This document shows, one piece after another, positions 1-8,485 of a DNA stretch of 64,000 nt (positions are counted from its first letter, which is position 1; each line of letters opens with the position of its first letter). The notes under the pieces were generated by a model. It was not told the DNA's origin and searched no databases. It worked only from the letters and a program-made list of their open reading frames with translations. A program made the translations under genes and the position numbers. The stretch is from Pseudomonas sp. VD-NE ins (GTDB taxonomy: Bacteria; Pseudomonadota; Gammaproteobacteria; Pseudomonadales; Pseudomonadaceae): contig NZ_CP134772.1 in NCBI RefSeq assembly GCF_031882575.1, forward strand, positions 2,995,001-3,059,000, given 5' to 3'.

Positions 1-721
1 GCTTGAATCCGGCGTAGGTCACCTTCTGCAAAAGGCTGGTCGTGCCTTGAGTGGCGTCTTGTATAACTTCTTTGATGGTGTCTCGGGCGGTGCTGGATAA
101 GTGAAAGGGAGAATCCGCTTCGGCGTTTGCCAGTTCGTGATAGTTACCTGATGCCGGGGCGGCGGGAAGCTCGAAGTTTAAATAGCTGATCAACTGTTTG
201 ATCTCGCCGAGGGTCTGCGGCAGATTCAAGCCTTCAAACGCAAGCCATTGCTCTATGCTGACGACGTTACCTGAATAGATATAACCGCCGGTGTTCTTCG
301 CGAACGCGGCGAGCATATTGGTCTCATCATCTTTTGCGATGGGTATTTCATCTCTGCCATCTTCAACGATTGCAAAAAATGTTTCTTTGGCATCGACACC
401 TATCCGAGCGCTGGCCGGATAAGCCTGCAATTTGATGGCTAATGAAAAGTCTTCACTTTTAATGAGTTTTTCCAATGCGATACGTGCCGGTTCGTAGGCC
501 TCATCAAACGTACTACCGACAATGACAGGGATAAACAGATCCTGCAGACTGACTTTGGCAGAGTTCTGTGCAGGGATACTTGCGGTGGTCGTTCCCGAAG
601 ACACAATGGCGCCCGAACTTAGAGCGGCGGCAGTCAATGCCTGAGCGATAGCGGTTCTTTCCTGTTTGTCAAACAAGGAGTGATCGGAGAATGAAGTTTC
701 ACTGGTTAATGCTGGACGCAT
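1..721 (-). CDS. Hypothetical protein, C-terminus cut by window edge
   Basis: An open frame of 240 codons runs without a stop from ATG at 721 off the left edge. The start is supported by an AGGA ribosome site 8 bases upstream (AGGATAAATATC-ATG). The visible protein begins MRPALTSETSFSDHSLFDKQ. It has an Ala/Ser/Thr-rich stretch at about residues 28-50 and then a mixed acidic region. I see no signal peptide, membrane segment or recognisable catalytic motif, and I do not recognise the family. Base composition is lower in GC than the signalling genes to its right, which fits an accessory gene. Its real length and C-terminal domain lie outside the window. Being a gene is fairly certain; function is unknown. 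Confidence 0.7.
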   Translation of the reverse strand, partial: MRPALTSETSFSDHSLFDKQERTAIAQALTAAALSSGAIVSSGTTTASIPAQNSAKVSLQDLFIPVIVGSTFDEAYEPARIALEKLIKSEDFSLAIKLQAYPASARIGVDAKETFFAIVEDGRDEIPIAKDDETNMLAAFAKNTGGYIYSGNVVSIEQWLAFEGLNLPQTLGEIKQLISYLNFELPAAPASGNYHELANAEADSPFHLSSTARDTIKEVIQDATQGTTSLLQKVTYAGFK

Positions 722-1280
722 GATATTTATCCTGATTCAGGCTGGCGTGGGGAGTTAGCAAGTCAATTCAGGATAAGCATTGTGCAGCGAGTATTTAAAG
801 GCTGGTTGCGTTGCAAGTTATGCACTCGTATAACAGGGTATTTCGTTTTCAGGTATCAAGCGATTCAGGGCTTCTGTTGATGTTGGTGTGCAACCATAAA
901 AGACAGTGTTTTTGTTGTGTTCAAAGTGCGGAATTGAAACTTTCTGGTAGGTAGTTAGTGTGTTGTTTGCGGTGCTGCAGGGCGGGGGCCGCGATGTGGG
1001 CAACACGTTACGGCGGCCGTTTGTAGAAAGGGAGTTATTGTCAGGCGTCGATTTTGGCAACGAAGCGTTGAACGCCCAGGAAAGTGCTGCGATGGCAGGG
1101 CAGGTGGACAGCAGTGACATCACTGCTTTCCGTGAGCGACTGAACGCGAAGCGGCATCGGGCATAAGAATGCTTGCGTCTGTGCAAGCTTCTGGCAATTT
1201 GCAGCAAGGCGTTCGTGGTTAAACCGTTCCGTTGAGGGGATTGCAGATGGCAATCCCCTTAATCAGACAGCGATCCGATT
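722..1280. other. Intergenic region without a convincing gene
   Basis: About 560 bases separate the truncated gene from the first receiver gene. Short frames on both strands (for example plus 960-1166) have no good ribosome site and no family resemblance. The only structure I see is a GC-rich hairpin at 1235-1259. The promoter of the minus-strand gene ending at the left edge should lie just right of 721. Confidence 0.5.
1235..1259 (-). terminator. Hairpin downstream of receiver gene
   Basis: AGGGGATTGC (1235-1244) pairs with GCAATCCCCT (1250-1259) around a 5-base loop. It lies 21 bases past the stop of the minus-strand receiver gene. There is no good T-run on the minus strand, so intrinsic termination is only possible; it may simply protect the mRNA end. 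Confidence 0.4.
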
Positions 1281-1640
1281 TTATACAAGAATGCTTTTGA
1301 CTTTGTCGCGTAGTTGGTCGATCGAAAACGGTTTGCCGATCACATGCATGTCAGCGGGTACATCAATGGATTCGGCATAACCACTGGCAAACAAAATCGG
1401 CAGCGCGGGGCGCAGTTTGCGTGCTTCGGTCGCCAGTTCGCGGCCATCCATGCCCGGCAGACCGACGTCAGTCATCATCAGGTCAATGTGTTTGGTGGCG
1501 TCCTTGAGAACCTCCAGAGCCTGTTCGCTGCCGTCAGCTTCGAGCACCTTGAACTCCAGCTCCTCGAGCACATCGACGATCAGCATGCGCACGATGTTGT
1601 CGTCTTCTACGACCAGGATGGTGGATGGGGTGGCAGACAT
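1281..1640 (-). CDS. Single-domain response regulator (receiver only)
   Basis: A 119-residue stand-alone CheY-like receiver. The acidic pair lies in VVEDD (about residues 11-14), the phospho-acceptor is Asp58 in MTDVGLPGMDG, and the conserved Lys is in GKPFS near the C-terminus. The frame is open to 1868, but the start ATG at 1640 puts MSATPSTILVVEDD directly at the receiver fold; the longer N-terminus has no domain character. There is no output domain, so it should act as a phosphate shuttle or sink, or by protein contact. It is transcribed away from the hybrid kinase operon that starts at 1905. Its sequence resembles the C-terminal receiver of the kinase at 8486-10156 (DVGLPGM-GR-LA and ASGYAE/ITGYAE), which suggests common origin or a shared phosphotransfer partner. 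Confidence 0.85.
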   Translation of the reverse strand: MSATPSTILVVEDDNIVRMLIVDVLEELEFKVLEADGSEQALEVLKDATKHIDLMMTDVGLPGMDGRELATEARKLRPALPILFASGYAESIDVPADMHVIGKPFSIDQLRDKVKSILV

Positions 1641-1904
1641 ATTCAGGCTCTCAAAAGTCAGTTCAGGGGTCGCCGGTCGATCAAAAGTGCCGGGCTCTTG
1701 CATGAGTAAGTGGCGCAGTGCCACAAGTTCCCCGCTAGACACAAAAAAAGCATAGCTGCCAACGGGGCAGCAAGGATAACTGTTCAACGCTGTAAACATG
1801 CCGGTGCATGTAGGAATTTGCGGCGAAAGGTGTGAGAAAAATGGATCCATGCCGCCGTTTTGGGGCAAACTGCCTGTTTTTCAACAGTTCGACAAGGCTG
1901 CCCC

Positions 1905-4900
1905 ATGTCCTCTCCGTCTACGGTTGATGAGCAACGGTTTCGCAAACTCCTGAGTCGCAACATCAGTCTGCCCTTGGGCGTCGGTGTGCTCAGTGCCGTG
2001 TTTTTCGTGTCGCTGATTACTTACCTGCTGTCGGTTATCCAGTGGGTGGAGCACACCGACCGGGTGATCAATAACGCCAACGAAGCGGTGAAACTCACCG
2101 TGGACCTGGAAACCGGCATGCGCGGCTTCCTGCTCAGCGGCGACGAGCACTTCCTCGATCCGTACGAAACGGCCAAGCCGCGCATTACCGTGGCACTCAA
2201 TACGTTGCTCGAACTGACGGCCGATAACCCGGTGCAAACCGATCGCTTGCGCCGACTGCAGGCCTTGCAGACCGAGTGGGCCAATTACGCGCAATCGATG
2301 ATCGATCTGCAGCGTTCCAGCGGTGATTACAAAGGCGCCGTCAAAGCCGGCCGTGGCAAGCGCCTGACCGACGAAATCCGCAAGCAATTCGAAGACGTTA
2401 TCGAGACCGAACAGGTCTTGCGCACCACGCGCAATGAAGAAGTGCGCCGCACTACGATCTGGAGCATCAGCCTCTACCTCATATTCATCGCCGGTATCAG
2501 TGGTTTGCTGGCCTATATCGGCCGACGTGATCTGGTTAATCTCTCCGACAGCTACAGCGCCACGCTGGACGCTCAACAAGCCAGTGCCGAACGTCTTGAG
2601 CAGCAGGCGTGGTTGCGCAACGGTCAGACCGAACTGGCCGAGCAGGTGCTGGGGCAACTGACGCTGAATCTGTTGGGGCGCAACATTCTACAATTTTGCG
2701 CGCAATACCTCGGCACTGCTGTGGCTGCGCTGTATGTGCGTGAAGAACATGGCGGCCTCAAGCGGGTGGCCACTTACGGTTTCTCCCGCGAGCAGGAAGA
2801 GCAGGAACAGTCGATCTACAGCGGCGAAGGCATCGTCGGTCAGGTGGCGCAACAGGCGCGGCTGATCCGTCTCGATTCGGTGCCGTCCGACTACTTCAAA
2901 GTCAGCTCGGGGCTTGGTGAAGGCTTGCCACACAGTGTGCTGGTGGTGCCGACCAGCGATGACGACCGCGTCAATGGTGTGATCGAACTGGGTTTCCTGC
3001 GGCCGCTCAATGATCGCGATATCGAACTGCTGGAGCTGATTGCCGGCAACATCGGCACCTCCATCGAAGCCGCGCGCTACCGTCAGCGTTTGCAGGAAGT
3101 GCTGGCCGAAACCCAGCAGCTCAACGAAGAGTTGCAGGTGCAGCAGGAAGAGTTGAAAACCGCCAACGAAGAACTCGAAGAGCAGTCGCGGATTCTCAAG
3201 GAATCCCAGGCGCATCTGGAAACCCAGCAAGTTGAGCTGGAGCAAACCAACGAGCAGCTCGCCGAACAGGCGCAGACCCTGGCCGAGCAGCGCGACGCCA
3301 TGGACCTGAAAAACACCGAACTCAATCAGGCTCAGGTGCAACTCGAAGAACGCGCCGAAGAGTTGCAGCGCTCGAGCAAGTACAAATCCGAATTCCTCGC
3401 CAACATGTCCCACGAACTGCGCACGCCGCTGAACAGTTCGTTGATTCTGGCCAAGTTGCTGGCGGAGAACCCGCAGGACAACCTCAGCGCCGAACAGGTC
3501 AAGTTTGCCGAATCGATCTACTCCGCCGGCAACGATCTGCTCAACCTGATCAACGACATTCTGGACATCTCCAAGGTCGAGGCGGGCAAGCTCGAAGTGA
3601 TTCCGGAGAACACCAGCGTGGCGCGTCTGGCCGATGGCCTGCGCGGCGTGTTCGAACCTTTGGCGGCGGACAAACAGCTGACCTTCAGCGTCGATTTGCA
3701 ACCTGGCGCGCCGGGCATGCTCTACACCGACCGTCAGCGTCTGGAGCAGGTGATCAAGAACCTGCTGTCCAACGCTGTGAAGTTCACCGAGAAGGGCACT
3801 GTCAGCCTGACCATCGCCGGCCAGCCGGATGATCGGGTGGCGTTCATCGTGCGCGATTCGGGTATCGGCATTGCTGCCGATCAGCAGGAGAGCATTTTCG
3901 AAGCCTTCCGCCAGGCCGACGGCACCACCAATCGCAAGTACGGCGGCACCGGTCTGGGCCTGTCGATTTCGCGGGATCTGGCGACCTTGCTCGGCGGTTC
4001 GATCAGCGTCAGCAGTACGCCGGGGCAGGGCAGCGTGTTCACGCTGGTGTTGCCGCAGCAGTACAACGAGTCCAATGAAGTTGCCTTCTCACCGTTGACC
4101 TTTACGCCGCCAGCGGCAGTGGCCAGCGTGCCACTGGCGCCGGTTGTTTCGCCATTGGCGCCGGTGCATATCCCGCGCTTCGCCGACGACCGCGACAAGG
4201 CTCCATTCGCCACGCGTTGCATTCTGGTGGTGGAAGACGAGCCGAACTTTGCGCACATCCTCTACGATCTGGCACATGAACTGGGCTATCAGTGCCTGGT
4301 AGCCCATGGTGCGGACGAAGGTTACGACCTGGCGAAAGAGTTCGTACCCGACGCGATCCTGCTCGACATGCGCCTGCCGGATCACTCTGGCCTGACCGTG
4401 CTGCAACGCCTGAAAGAACACGCCGAAACCCGACATATTCCAGTGCATGTGATTTCCGTCGAGGACCGTGTCGAAGCGGCCATGCACATGGGCGCGATCG
4501 GTTATGCGGTGAAGCCGACCACCCGCGAAGAGCTCAAGGATGTGTTCGCCCGTCTCGAAGCCAAGCTGACCCAGAAGGTCAAACGCGTCCTGTTGGTCGA
4601 GGACGACGATTTGCAGCGCGAGAGTATTGCCCGACTGATCGGCGACGAAGACATCGAAATCACCGCCGTTGGCCTCGCGCAGGACGCTTTGGAGCTGCTG
4701 CGCACGACGATCTACGACTGCATGGTCATCGATCTGAAGTTGCCGGACATGCTGGGTAATGACCTGCTCAAGCGCATGTCCACCGAAGACATCTGCTCGT
4801 TCCCGCCAGTGATTGTCTACACCGGGCGCAACCTGACCCGCGATGAAGAGGCCGAACTGCGCAAGTATTCGCGCTCGATCATCATCAAGGGTGCACGTTC

Positions 4901-5396
4901 GCCGGAGCGCTTGCTGGACGAGGTCACACTCTTTCTGCACAAAGTCGAATCGCAGTTGTCCCATGAACGGCAGAAGATGCTCAAGACCGCGCGCAGCCGC
5001 GACAAGGTCTTCGAGGGTCGCAAAGTGCTGTTGGTGGACGACGATGTGCGCAACATTTTCGCCCTCACCAGCGCGCTGGAGACCAAAGGCGCAGTCGTGG
5101 TCATCGGCCGTAACGGTCGTGAGGCGATTGAGAGACTTAACGAAGTCGAGGACATCGATCTGGTGTTGATGGACGTGATGATGCCGGAAATGGATGGTTT
5201 TGAAGCCACCATTGAAATCCGCAAGGAGCCGCGCTGGCGCAAGCTGCCGATCATCGCGGTGACGGCCAAGGCCATGAAAGACGATCAGGAGCGCTGCCTG
5301 CAAGCGGGCGCCAACGATTACCTGGCCAAGCCCATCGATCTGGATCGGCTGTTCTCGCTGATTCGCGTGTGGTTACCGAAGATGGAACGCATTTAG
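1905..5396 (+). CDS. Hybrid sensor histidine kinase, CHASE3-GAF-HisKA-HATPase with three receivers
   Basis: This 1163-residue protein starts at ATG 1905 (MSSPSTVDEQ); an in-frame ATG at 1860 would add 15 uncharacteristic residues. Domains in order: membrane segment about 20-42; CHASE3-type extracytoplasmic sensor about 45-185; second membrane segment about 190-210; GAF-like domain about 255-395; long Glu/Gln-rich coiled coil about 400-495; HisKA with phospho-His near 502 in MSHELRTPLN; HATPase with DSGIGI and GGTGLGLS; three C-terminal receivers (LLDMRLPDHSG, VIDLKLPDMLG, LMDVMMPEMDG), all with an acceptor Asp. CHASE3 is known as an extracellular sensor domain, but the ligand is unknown. The stop TAG overlaps the GTG of the next gene, so it is probably translationally coupled to the CheR/CheB pair. 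Three receivers imply an internal relay or several outputs. Confidence 0.92.
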   Translation: MSSPSTVDEQRFRKLLSRNISLPLGVGVLSAVFFVSLITYLLSVIQWVEHTDRVINNANEAVKLTVDLETGMRGFLLSGDEHFLDPYETAKPRITVALNTLLELTADNPVQTDRLRRLQALQTEWANYAQSMIDLQRSSGDYKGAVKAGRGKRLTDEIRKQFEDVIETEQVLRTTRNEEVRRTTIWSISLYLIFIAGISGLLAYIGRRDLVNLSDSYSATLDAQQASAERLEQQAWLRNGQTELAEQVLGQLTLNLLGRNILQFCAQYLGTAVAALYVREEHGGLKRVATYGFSREQEEQEQSIYSGEGIVGQVAQQARLIRLDSVPSDYFKVSSGLGEGLPHSVLVVPTSDDDRVNGVIELGFLRPLNDRDIELLELIAGNIGTSIEAARYRQRLQEVLAETQQLNEELQVQQEELKTANEELEEQSRILKESQAHLETQQVELEQTNEQLAEQAQTLAEQRDAMDLKNTELNQAQVQLEERAEELQRSSKYKSEFLANMSHELRTPLNSSLILAKLLAENPQDNLSAEQVKFAESIYSAGNDLLNLINDILDISKVEAGKLEVIPENTSVARLADGLRGVFEPLAADKQLTFSVDLQPGAPGMLYTDRQRLEQVIKNLLSNAVKFTEKGTVSLTIAGQPDDRVAFIVRDSGIGIAADQQESIFEAFRQADGTTNRKYGGTGLGLSISRDLATLLGGSISVSSTPGQGSVFTLVLPQQYNESNEVAFSPLTFTPPAAVASVPLAPVVSPLAPVHIPRFADDRDKAPFATRCILVVEDEPNFAHILYDLAHELGYQCLVAHGADEGYDLAKEFVPDAILLDMRLPDHSGLTVLQRLKEHAETRHIPVHVISVEDRVEAAMHMGAIGYAVKPTTREELKDVFARLEAKLTQKVKRVLLVEDDDLQRESIARLIGDEDIEITAVGLAQDALELLRTTIYDCMVIDLKLPDMLGNDLLKRMSTEDICSFPPVIVYTGRNLTRDEEAELRKYSRSIIIKGARSPERLLDEVTLFLHKVESQLSHERQKMLKTARSRDKVFEGRKVLLVDDDVRNIFALTSALETKGAVVVIGRNGREAIERLNEVEDIDLVLMDVMMPEMDGFEATIEIRKEPRWRKLPIIAVTAKAMKDDQERCLQAGANDYLAKPIDLDRLFSLIRVWLPKMERI

Positions 5397-6229
5397 TGGA
5401 ACGCAGTACGCCAGCTGAACGAAACAGTGAAATCGAACTGCGCTTGTTGATTGAGGCGATCTACCTCAAGTACAGCTACGATTTTCGCGATTACTCCGGC
5501 GCGTCGATCAAGCGCCGGGTGCAGCACGCGCTGAGCCAGTTCGAGTGCGCGACCATTTCTGCATTGCAGGAAAAGGTCTTGCATGACCCGACAGCGTTCA
5601 TGCAGTTGCTGCAATTGCTGACGATTCCGGTCAGTGAGATGTTTCGTGACCCGTCGCACTTCCTCGCGATCCGCCGGGAAGTGGTGCCGTTGCTGCGCAC
5701 TTATCCGTCGATCAAGATCTGGATTGCCGGGTGCAGCACGGGGGAGGAGGTCTATTCGATGGCGATTCTGTTGCGCGAAGAGGGCCTGCTCGATCGCACG
5801 ATCATCTATGCCACCGACATCAACCCGCGCTCGCTGGACAAGGCCAAGCAGGGGATTTTTTCGATGGAGAATGTTCGCGCGTACACGGCCAACTATCAGC
5901 AGGCCGGTGGTCAGAGCTCGTTTGCTGACTACTACACGGCAGCGTACGGTTACGCGATCTTCGACAAGAGCCTGTGCGAGAACGTGACCTTTGCCGACCA
6001 CAGTCTGGCGACGGACAGCGTGTTCTCCGAAACCCAATTGATTTCCTGCCGCAACGTGCTGATCTACTTCAACAAGAAGCTGCAGGATCGGGCGTTTGGC
6101 TTGTTCCATGAATCGCTTTGCCATCGCGGCTTTCTGGTGCTCGGCAGCAAAGAGACGCTGGATTTTTCCAGCTATGCCAACCAGTTCGAGCCGCTGGTGA
6201 AACAAGAACGGATCTACCGTAAAACATGA
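5396..6229 (+). CDS. CheR-type SAM-dependent protein-glutamate methyltransferase
   Basis: A 277-residue CheR-family enzyme, expected to methylate glutamates on a receptor or partner using S-adenosylmethionine. An N-terminal helical part (about 1-80, with IKRRVQHALSQFE) precedes a Rossmann methyltransferase domain. That domain carries the SAM loop WIAGCSTGEEVYSMAI, the acidic ATDIN motif and the late motif SCRNVLIYFNKKLQ. I chose GTG at 5396, which overlaps the previous stop (TAGTG); GTG 5369 would overlap the kinase by 28 bases. It ends ATGA-overlapped with the CheB-like gene. No TPR or PAS domain is fused. No chemoreceptor gene lies in this operon, so the target may be the CHASE3 kinase itself or a distant receptor. 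Confidence 0.9.
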   Translation: MERSTPAERNSEIELRLLIEAIYLKYSYDFRDYSGASIKRRVQHALSQFECATISALQEKVLHDPTAFMQLLQLLTIPVSEMFRDPSHFLAIRREVVPLLRTYPSIKIWIAGCSTGEEVYSMAILLREEGLLDRTIIYATDINPRSLDKAKQGIFSMENVRAYTANYQQAGGQSSFADYYTAAYGYAIFDKSLCENVTFADHSLATDSVFSETQLISCRNVLIYFNKKLQDRAFGLFHESLCHRGFLVLGSKETLDFSSYANQFEPLVKQERIYRKT

Positions 6230-6819
6230 ACGAGGCCGTGGATTTACCTCGCGTCGAGGCGATTGTGGTCGGTGCTTCCGCCGGTGGCGTTGAGGCGCTG
6301 CTGAGCTTGCTCGGGCCGCTGCGCCGAGGCTACGGGTTGCCGATCATTGTGGTCCTGCACCTGCCCGAAGAGCGCCGCAGCCAATTGGCCGAGGTGTTCG
6401 CCCGGCGCGTGGACATGCCGGTGCACGAGGCTGCCGACAAGCAGGACATCGTTGCCGGCAATGTGTATTTCGCCACGCCGGGTTATCACCTGTCGGTGGA
6501 GCAGGACCGCAGCCTCTCGTTGAGTCTTGAGGATCGCGTGCATTATTCCCGGCCTTCGATTGACTATCTGTTTGAGTCAGCCGCCGACGCTTACGGCTCA
6601 TCACTGGCCGCCGTACTGCTGACCGGCGCCAATCACGATGGTGCGCGCGGGCTGGCCGAAGTCAAACGCTGCGGCGGTCTGACCATCGTTCAGGACCCCG
6701 AAGAGGCGCAAGTCGCCACCATGCCTTTGGCTGCACTGAAGATTCAGCAGCCGGATCATGTCCTACCCATTCACGGCATCGGCCGTCTGCTTGTCGAGCT
6801 GGAACGAATCGCATGCTGA
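6226..6819 (+). CDS. CheB-type methylesterase lacking the receiver domain
   Basis: A 197-residue protein made only of the CheB C-terminal catalytic domain, which removes methyl groups from glutamates (and can deamidate glutamines). The triad is visible: Ser18 in GASAGG, His45 in VVLHLP, Asp138 in GANHDGARG. Classical CheB has an N-terminal receiver that holds the esterase back until phosphorylated; this one starts directly at the catalytic fold, so its control must come from elsewhere. It overlaps CheR by ATGA upstream and the REC-kinase by ATGCTGA downstream, a tight operon. Such receiver-less esterases next to CheR occur in chemosensory-like systems outside flagellar chemotaxis. Confidence 0.9.
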   Translation: MNEAVDLPRVEAIVVGASAGGVEALLSLLGPLRRGYGLPIIVVLHLPEERRSQLAEVFARRVDMPVHEAADKQDIVAGNVYFATPGYHLSVEQDRSLSLSLEDRVHYSRPSIDYLFESAADAYGSSLAAVLLTGANHDGARGLAEVKRCGGLTIVQDPEEAQVATMPLAALKIQQPDHVLPIHGIGRLLVELERIAC

Positions 6820-8027
6820 GTAATATCCAAGCCAAACTGCTGATCGTCGACGATCTGCCGGAGAACCTGCTGGCACTCGAAGCGCTGATCAAGCGTGAAG
6901 ACCGTACCGTCTATAAAGCGTTGTCGGCGGATGAAGCGCTGTCGTTGCTGCTGCAACACGAATTTGCCATGGCCATTCTCGATGTGCAGATGCCGGGCAT
7001 GAACGGCTTCGAACTCGCCGAGTTGATGCGCGGCACCGAGAAAACCAAGAACATCCCGATCATTTTCGTCAGCGCCGCTGGTCGTGAACTGAACTACGCG
7101 TTCAAGGGCTACGAAAGCGGGGCGGTGGATTTCCTGCACAAACCGCTGGATATCCATGCGGTGAAGAGCAAGGTCAACGTTTTTGTCGATCTGTACCGCC
7201 AGAGCAAGGCGATGAAGCAACAGCTCGAAGCCCTGGAGCAGGCTCGTCGCGAACAGGAAGCGTTGTTGCAACGACTGCAAAGCACCCAGTTGGAGCTGGA
7301 GCAGGCCGTGCGCATGCGCGATGACTTCATGTCGATCGTTGCCCACGAAGTGCGTACGCCGCTCAATGGTCTGATTCTGGAAACCCAGCTGCGCAAGATG
7401 CACCTGGCTCGGGACAACGCTGCGGCGTTCACTCTCGACAAGATGCACGCCATGGTCGACCGCGATGAACGGCAGATCAAAAGCCTGATCCGCTTGATCG
7501 AAGACATGCTCGACGTCTCGCGCATTCGCACCGGCAAACTGTCGATCCGGCCGAGCCGTTTCGACCTGGTGCAACTGGTGAGCAATCTGCTGCAGAACTT
7601 CGCGCAACAGATCGAAGCCGCTGAAACCGAAGTGTCGTTTACCGCGCCAGCGCCGGTGGAAGGCAACTGGGACGAGTTCCGCATCGAACAGGTGGTCACC
7701 AACTTGCTGACCAACGCCTTGCGCTACGGTGGTCGCAGCCCGATTCAGGTGCGCGTTTACCGTGAAGATGATGAAGCGCGGGTCGAGGTGCAGGACCGTG
7801 GCATCGGTATCAGCCAAGAGAACCAGAAACGTATTTTCCAACAGTTCGAACGGGTTTCCGCCAAGACGGTAGTGGCCGGGCTCGGGCTGGGTCTGTTCAT
7901 TTCCGAGCAGATCGTCGCCGCCCATGGCGGCTCCATCGTCGTCGAGAGTGAAATCAACGAAGGCGCCCTGTTTCGCGTTTGTCTGCCAATTCAGGAAAAC
8001 GGCACATCCGACGCAACCTCTGATTGA
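6813..8027 (+). CDS. REC-HisKA-HATPase sensor kinase
   Basis: A 404-residue cytoplasmic kinase with an N-terminal receiver (acidic pair Asp13-Asp14 in IVDDLPEN, acceptor Asp57 in AILDVQMPGMNG, Lys110 in HKPLD). A coiled coil of about residues 130-168 leads to HisKA (His178 in VAHEVRTPLNG) and a HATPase domain (DRGIGI, GLGLGLFIS). There is no membrane segment or ligand domain, so its input is probably phosphotransfer to the receiver, most simply from the CHASE3 hybrid kinase upstream. The ATG lies inside the 3' end of the CheB-like gene (7-base overlap). The next gene is a lone receiver. Family assignment is firm; the phosphorelay order is inference. Confidence 0.9.
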   Translation: MLSNIQAKLLIVDDLPENLLALEALIKREDRTVYKALSADEALSLLLQHEFAMAILDVQMPGMNGFELAELMRGTEKTKNIPIIFVSAAGRELNYAFKGYESGAVDFLHKPLDIHAVKSKVNVFVDLYRQSKAMKQQLEALEQARREQEALLQRLQSTQLELEQAVRMRDDFMSIVAHEVRTPLNGLILETQLRKMHLARDNAAAFTLDKMHAMVDRDERQIKSLIRLIEDMLDVSRIRTGKLSIRPSRFDLVQLVSNLLQNFAQQIEAAETEVSFTAPAPVEGNWDEFRIEQVVTNLLTNALRYGGRSPIQVRVYREDDEARVEVQDRGIGISQENQKRIFQQFERVSAKTVVAGLGLGLFISEQIVAAHGGSIVVESEINEGALFRVCLPIQENGTSDATSD

Positions 8028-8071
8028 CCGTACGGTCGTATCAGCAGCTATTGACCGAACAAAGGCTTCCC

Positions 8072-8449
8072 ATGAGCGTAGATGCACAAGATGTAGTACT
8101 CGTCGTCGAGGACGAACCGGTTATCTTGATGGTCCTGACGGATTACCTGTCGGGGCAGGGGTATCGCGTGTTGCAGGCCGAAAACGGCGAGCAGGCGTTC
8201 GAGATTCTTGCGAGCAAGCCACATCTGGACATGTTGATCACCGATTTCCGTTTGCCCGGCGGGATCTCTGGCGTGCAGATTGCCGAACCGGCCGTCAAGT
8301 TGCGCCCGGACCTCAAGGTGATTTTCATCAGCGGTTATCCGCAGGAAATCCGCGAAACCGGCAGCCCGATCACGCGCAAGGCGCCGATCCTGGAAAAGCC
8401 GTTCGACCTGGATGTGTTGCAGGAAAAAATTCAGGAATTGCTCGCCTGA
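8072..8449 (+). CDS. Single-domain response regulator
   Basis: A 125-residue receiver-only protein. Acidic residues lie in LVVEDEP, the acceptor Asp in MLITDFRLPGG, and the Lys in EKPFDLD. I chose ATG 8072 (MSVDAQDVVLVVEDEP) with a weak AAAGG upstream; a TTG at 8024 would only add a non-domain leader. It follows the REC-kinase by 44 bases and is the last plus-strand gene of the cluster, so it is the likely terminal acceptor of that kinase. The lack of an output domain means the effect must be by protein interaction or as a phosphate drain. Confidence 0.87.
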   Translation: MSVDAQDVVLVVEDEPVILMVLTDYLSGQGYRVLQAENGEQAFEILASKPHLDMLITDFRLPGGISGVQIAEPAVKLRPDLKVIFISGYPQEIRETGSPITRKAPILEKPFDLDVLQEKIQELLA

Positions 8450-8455
8450 CCACCC

Positions 8456-8473
8456 GGCCTGCTTCAGCAGGCC
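8456..8473. terminator. Hairpin between convergent genes
   Basis: GGCCTGCT (8456-8463) pairs with AGCAGGCC (8466-8473) around a 2-base loop. It lies between the receiver gene ending at 8449 and the minus-strand kinase ending at 8486. Neither side has a strong T-run, so this is a weak candidate. Confidence 0.4.
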
Positions 8474-8485
8474 GTATCCTTGCGA

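Noticed and set aside
960..1166. Possible small plus-strand gene
   Set aside because: Starts at GTG without a good ribosome site, overlaps equally long frames on the other strand, and the translation resembles nothing.
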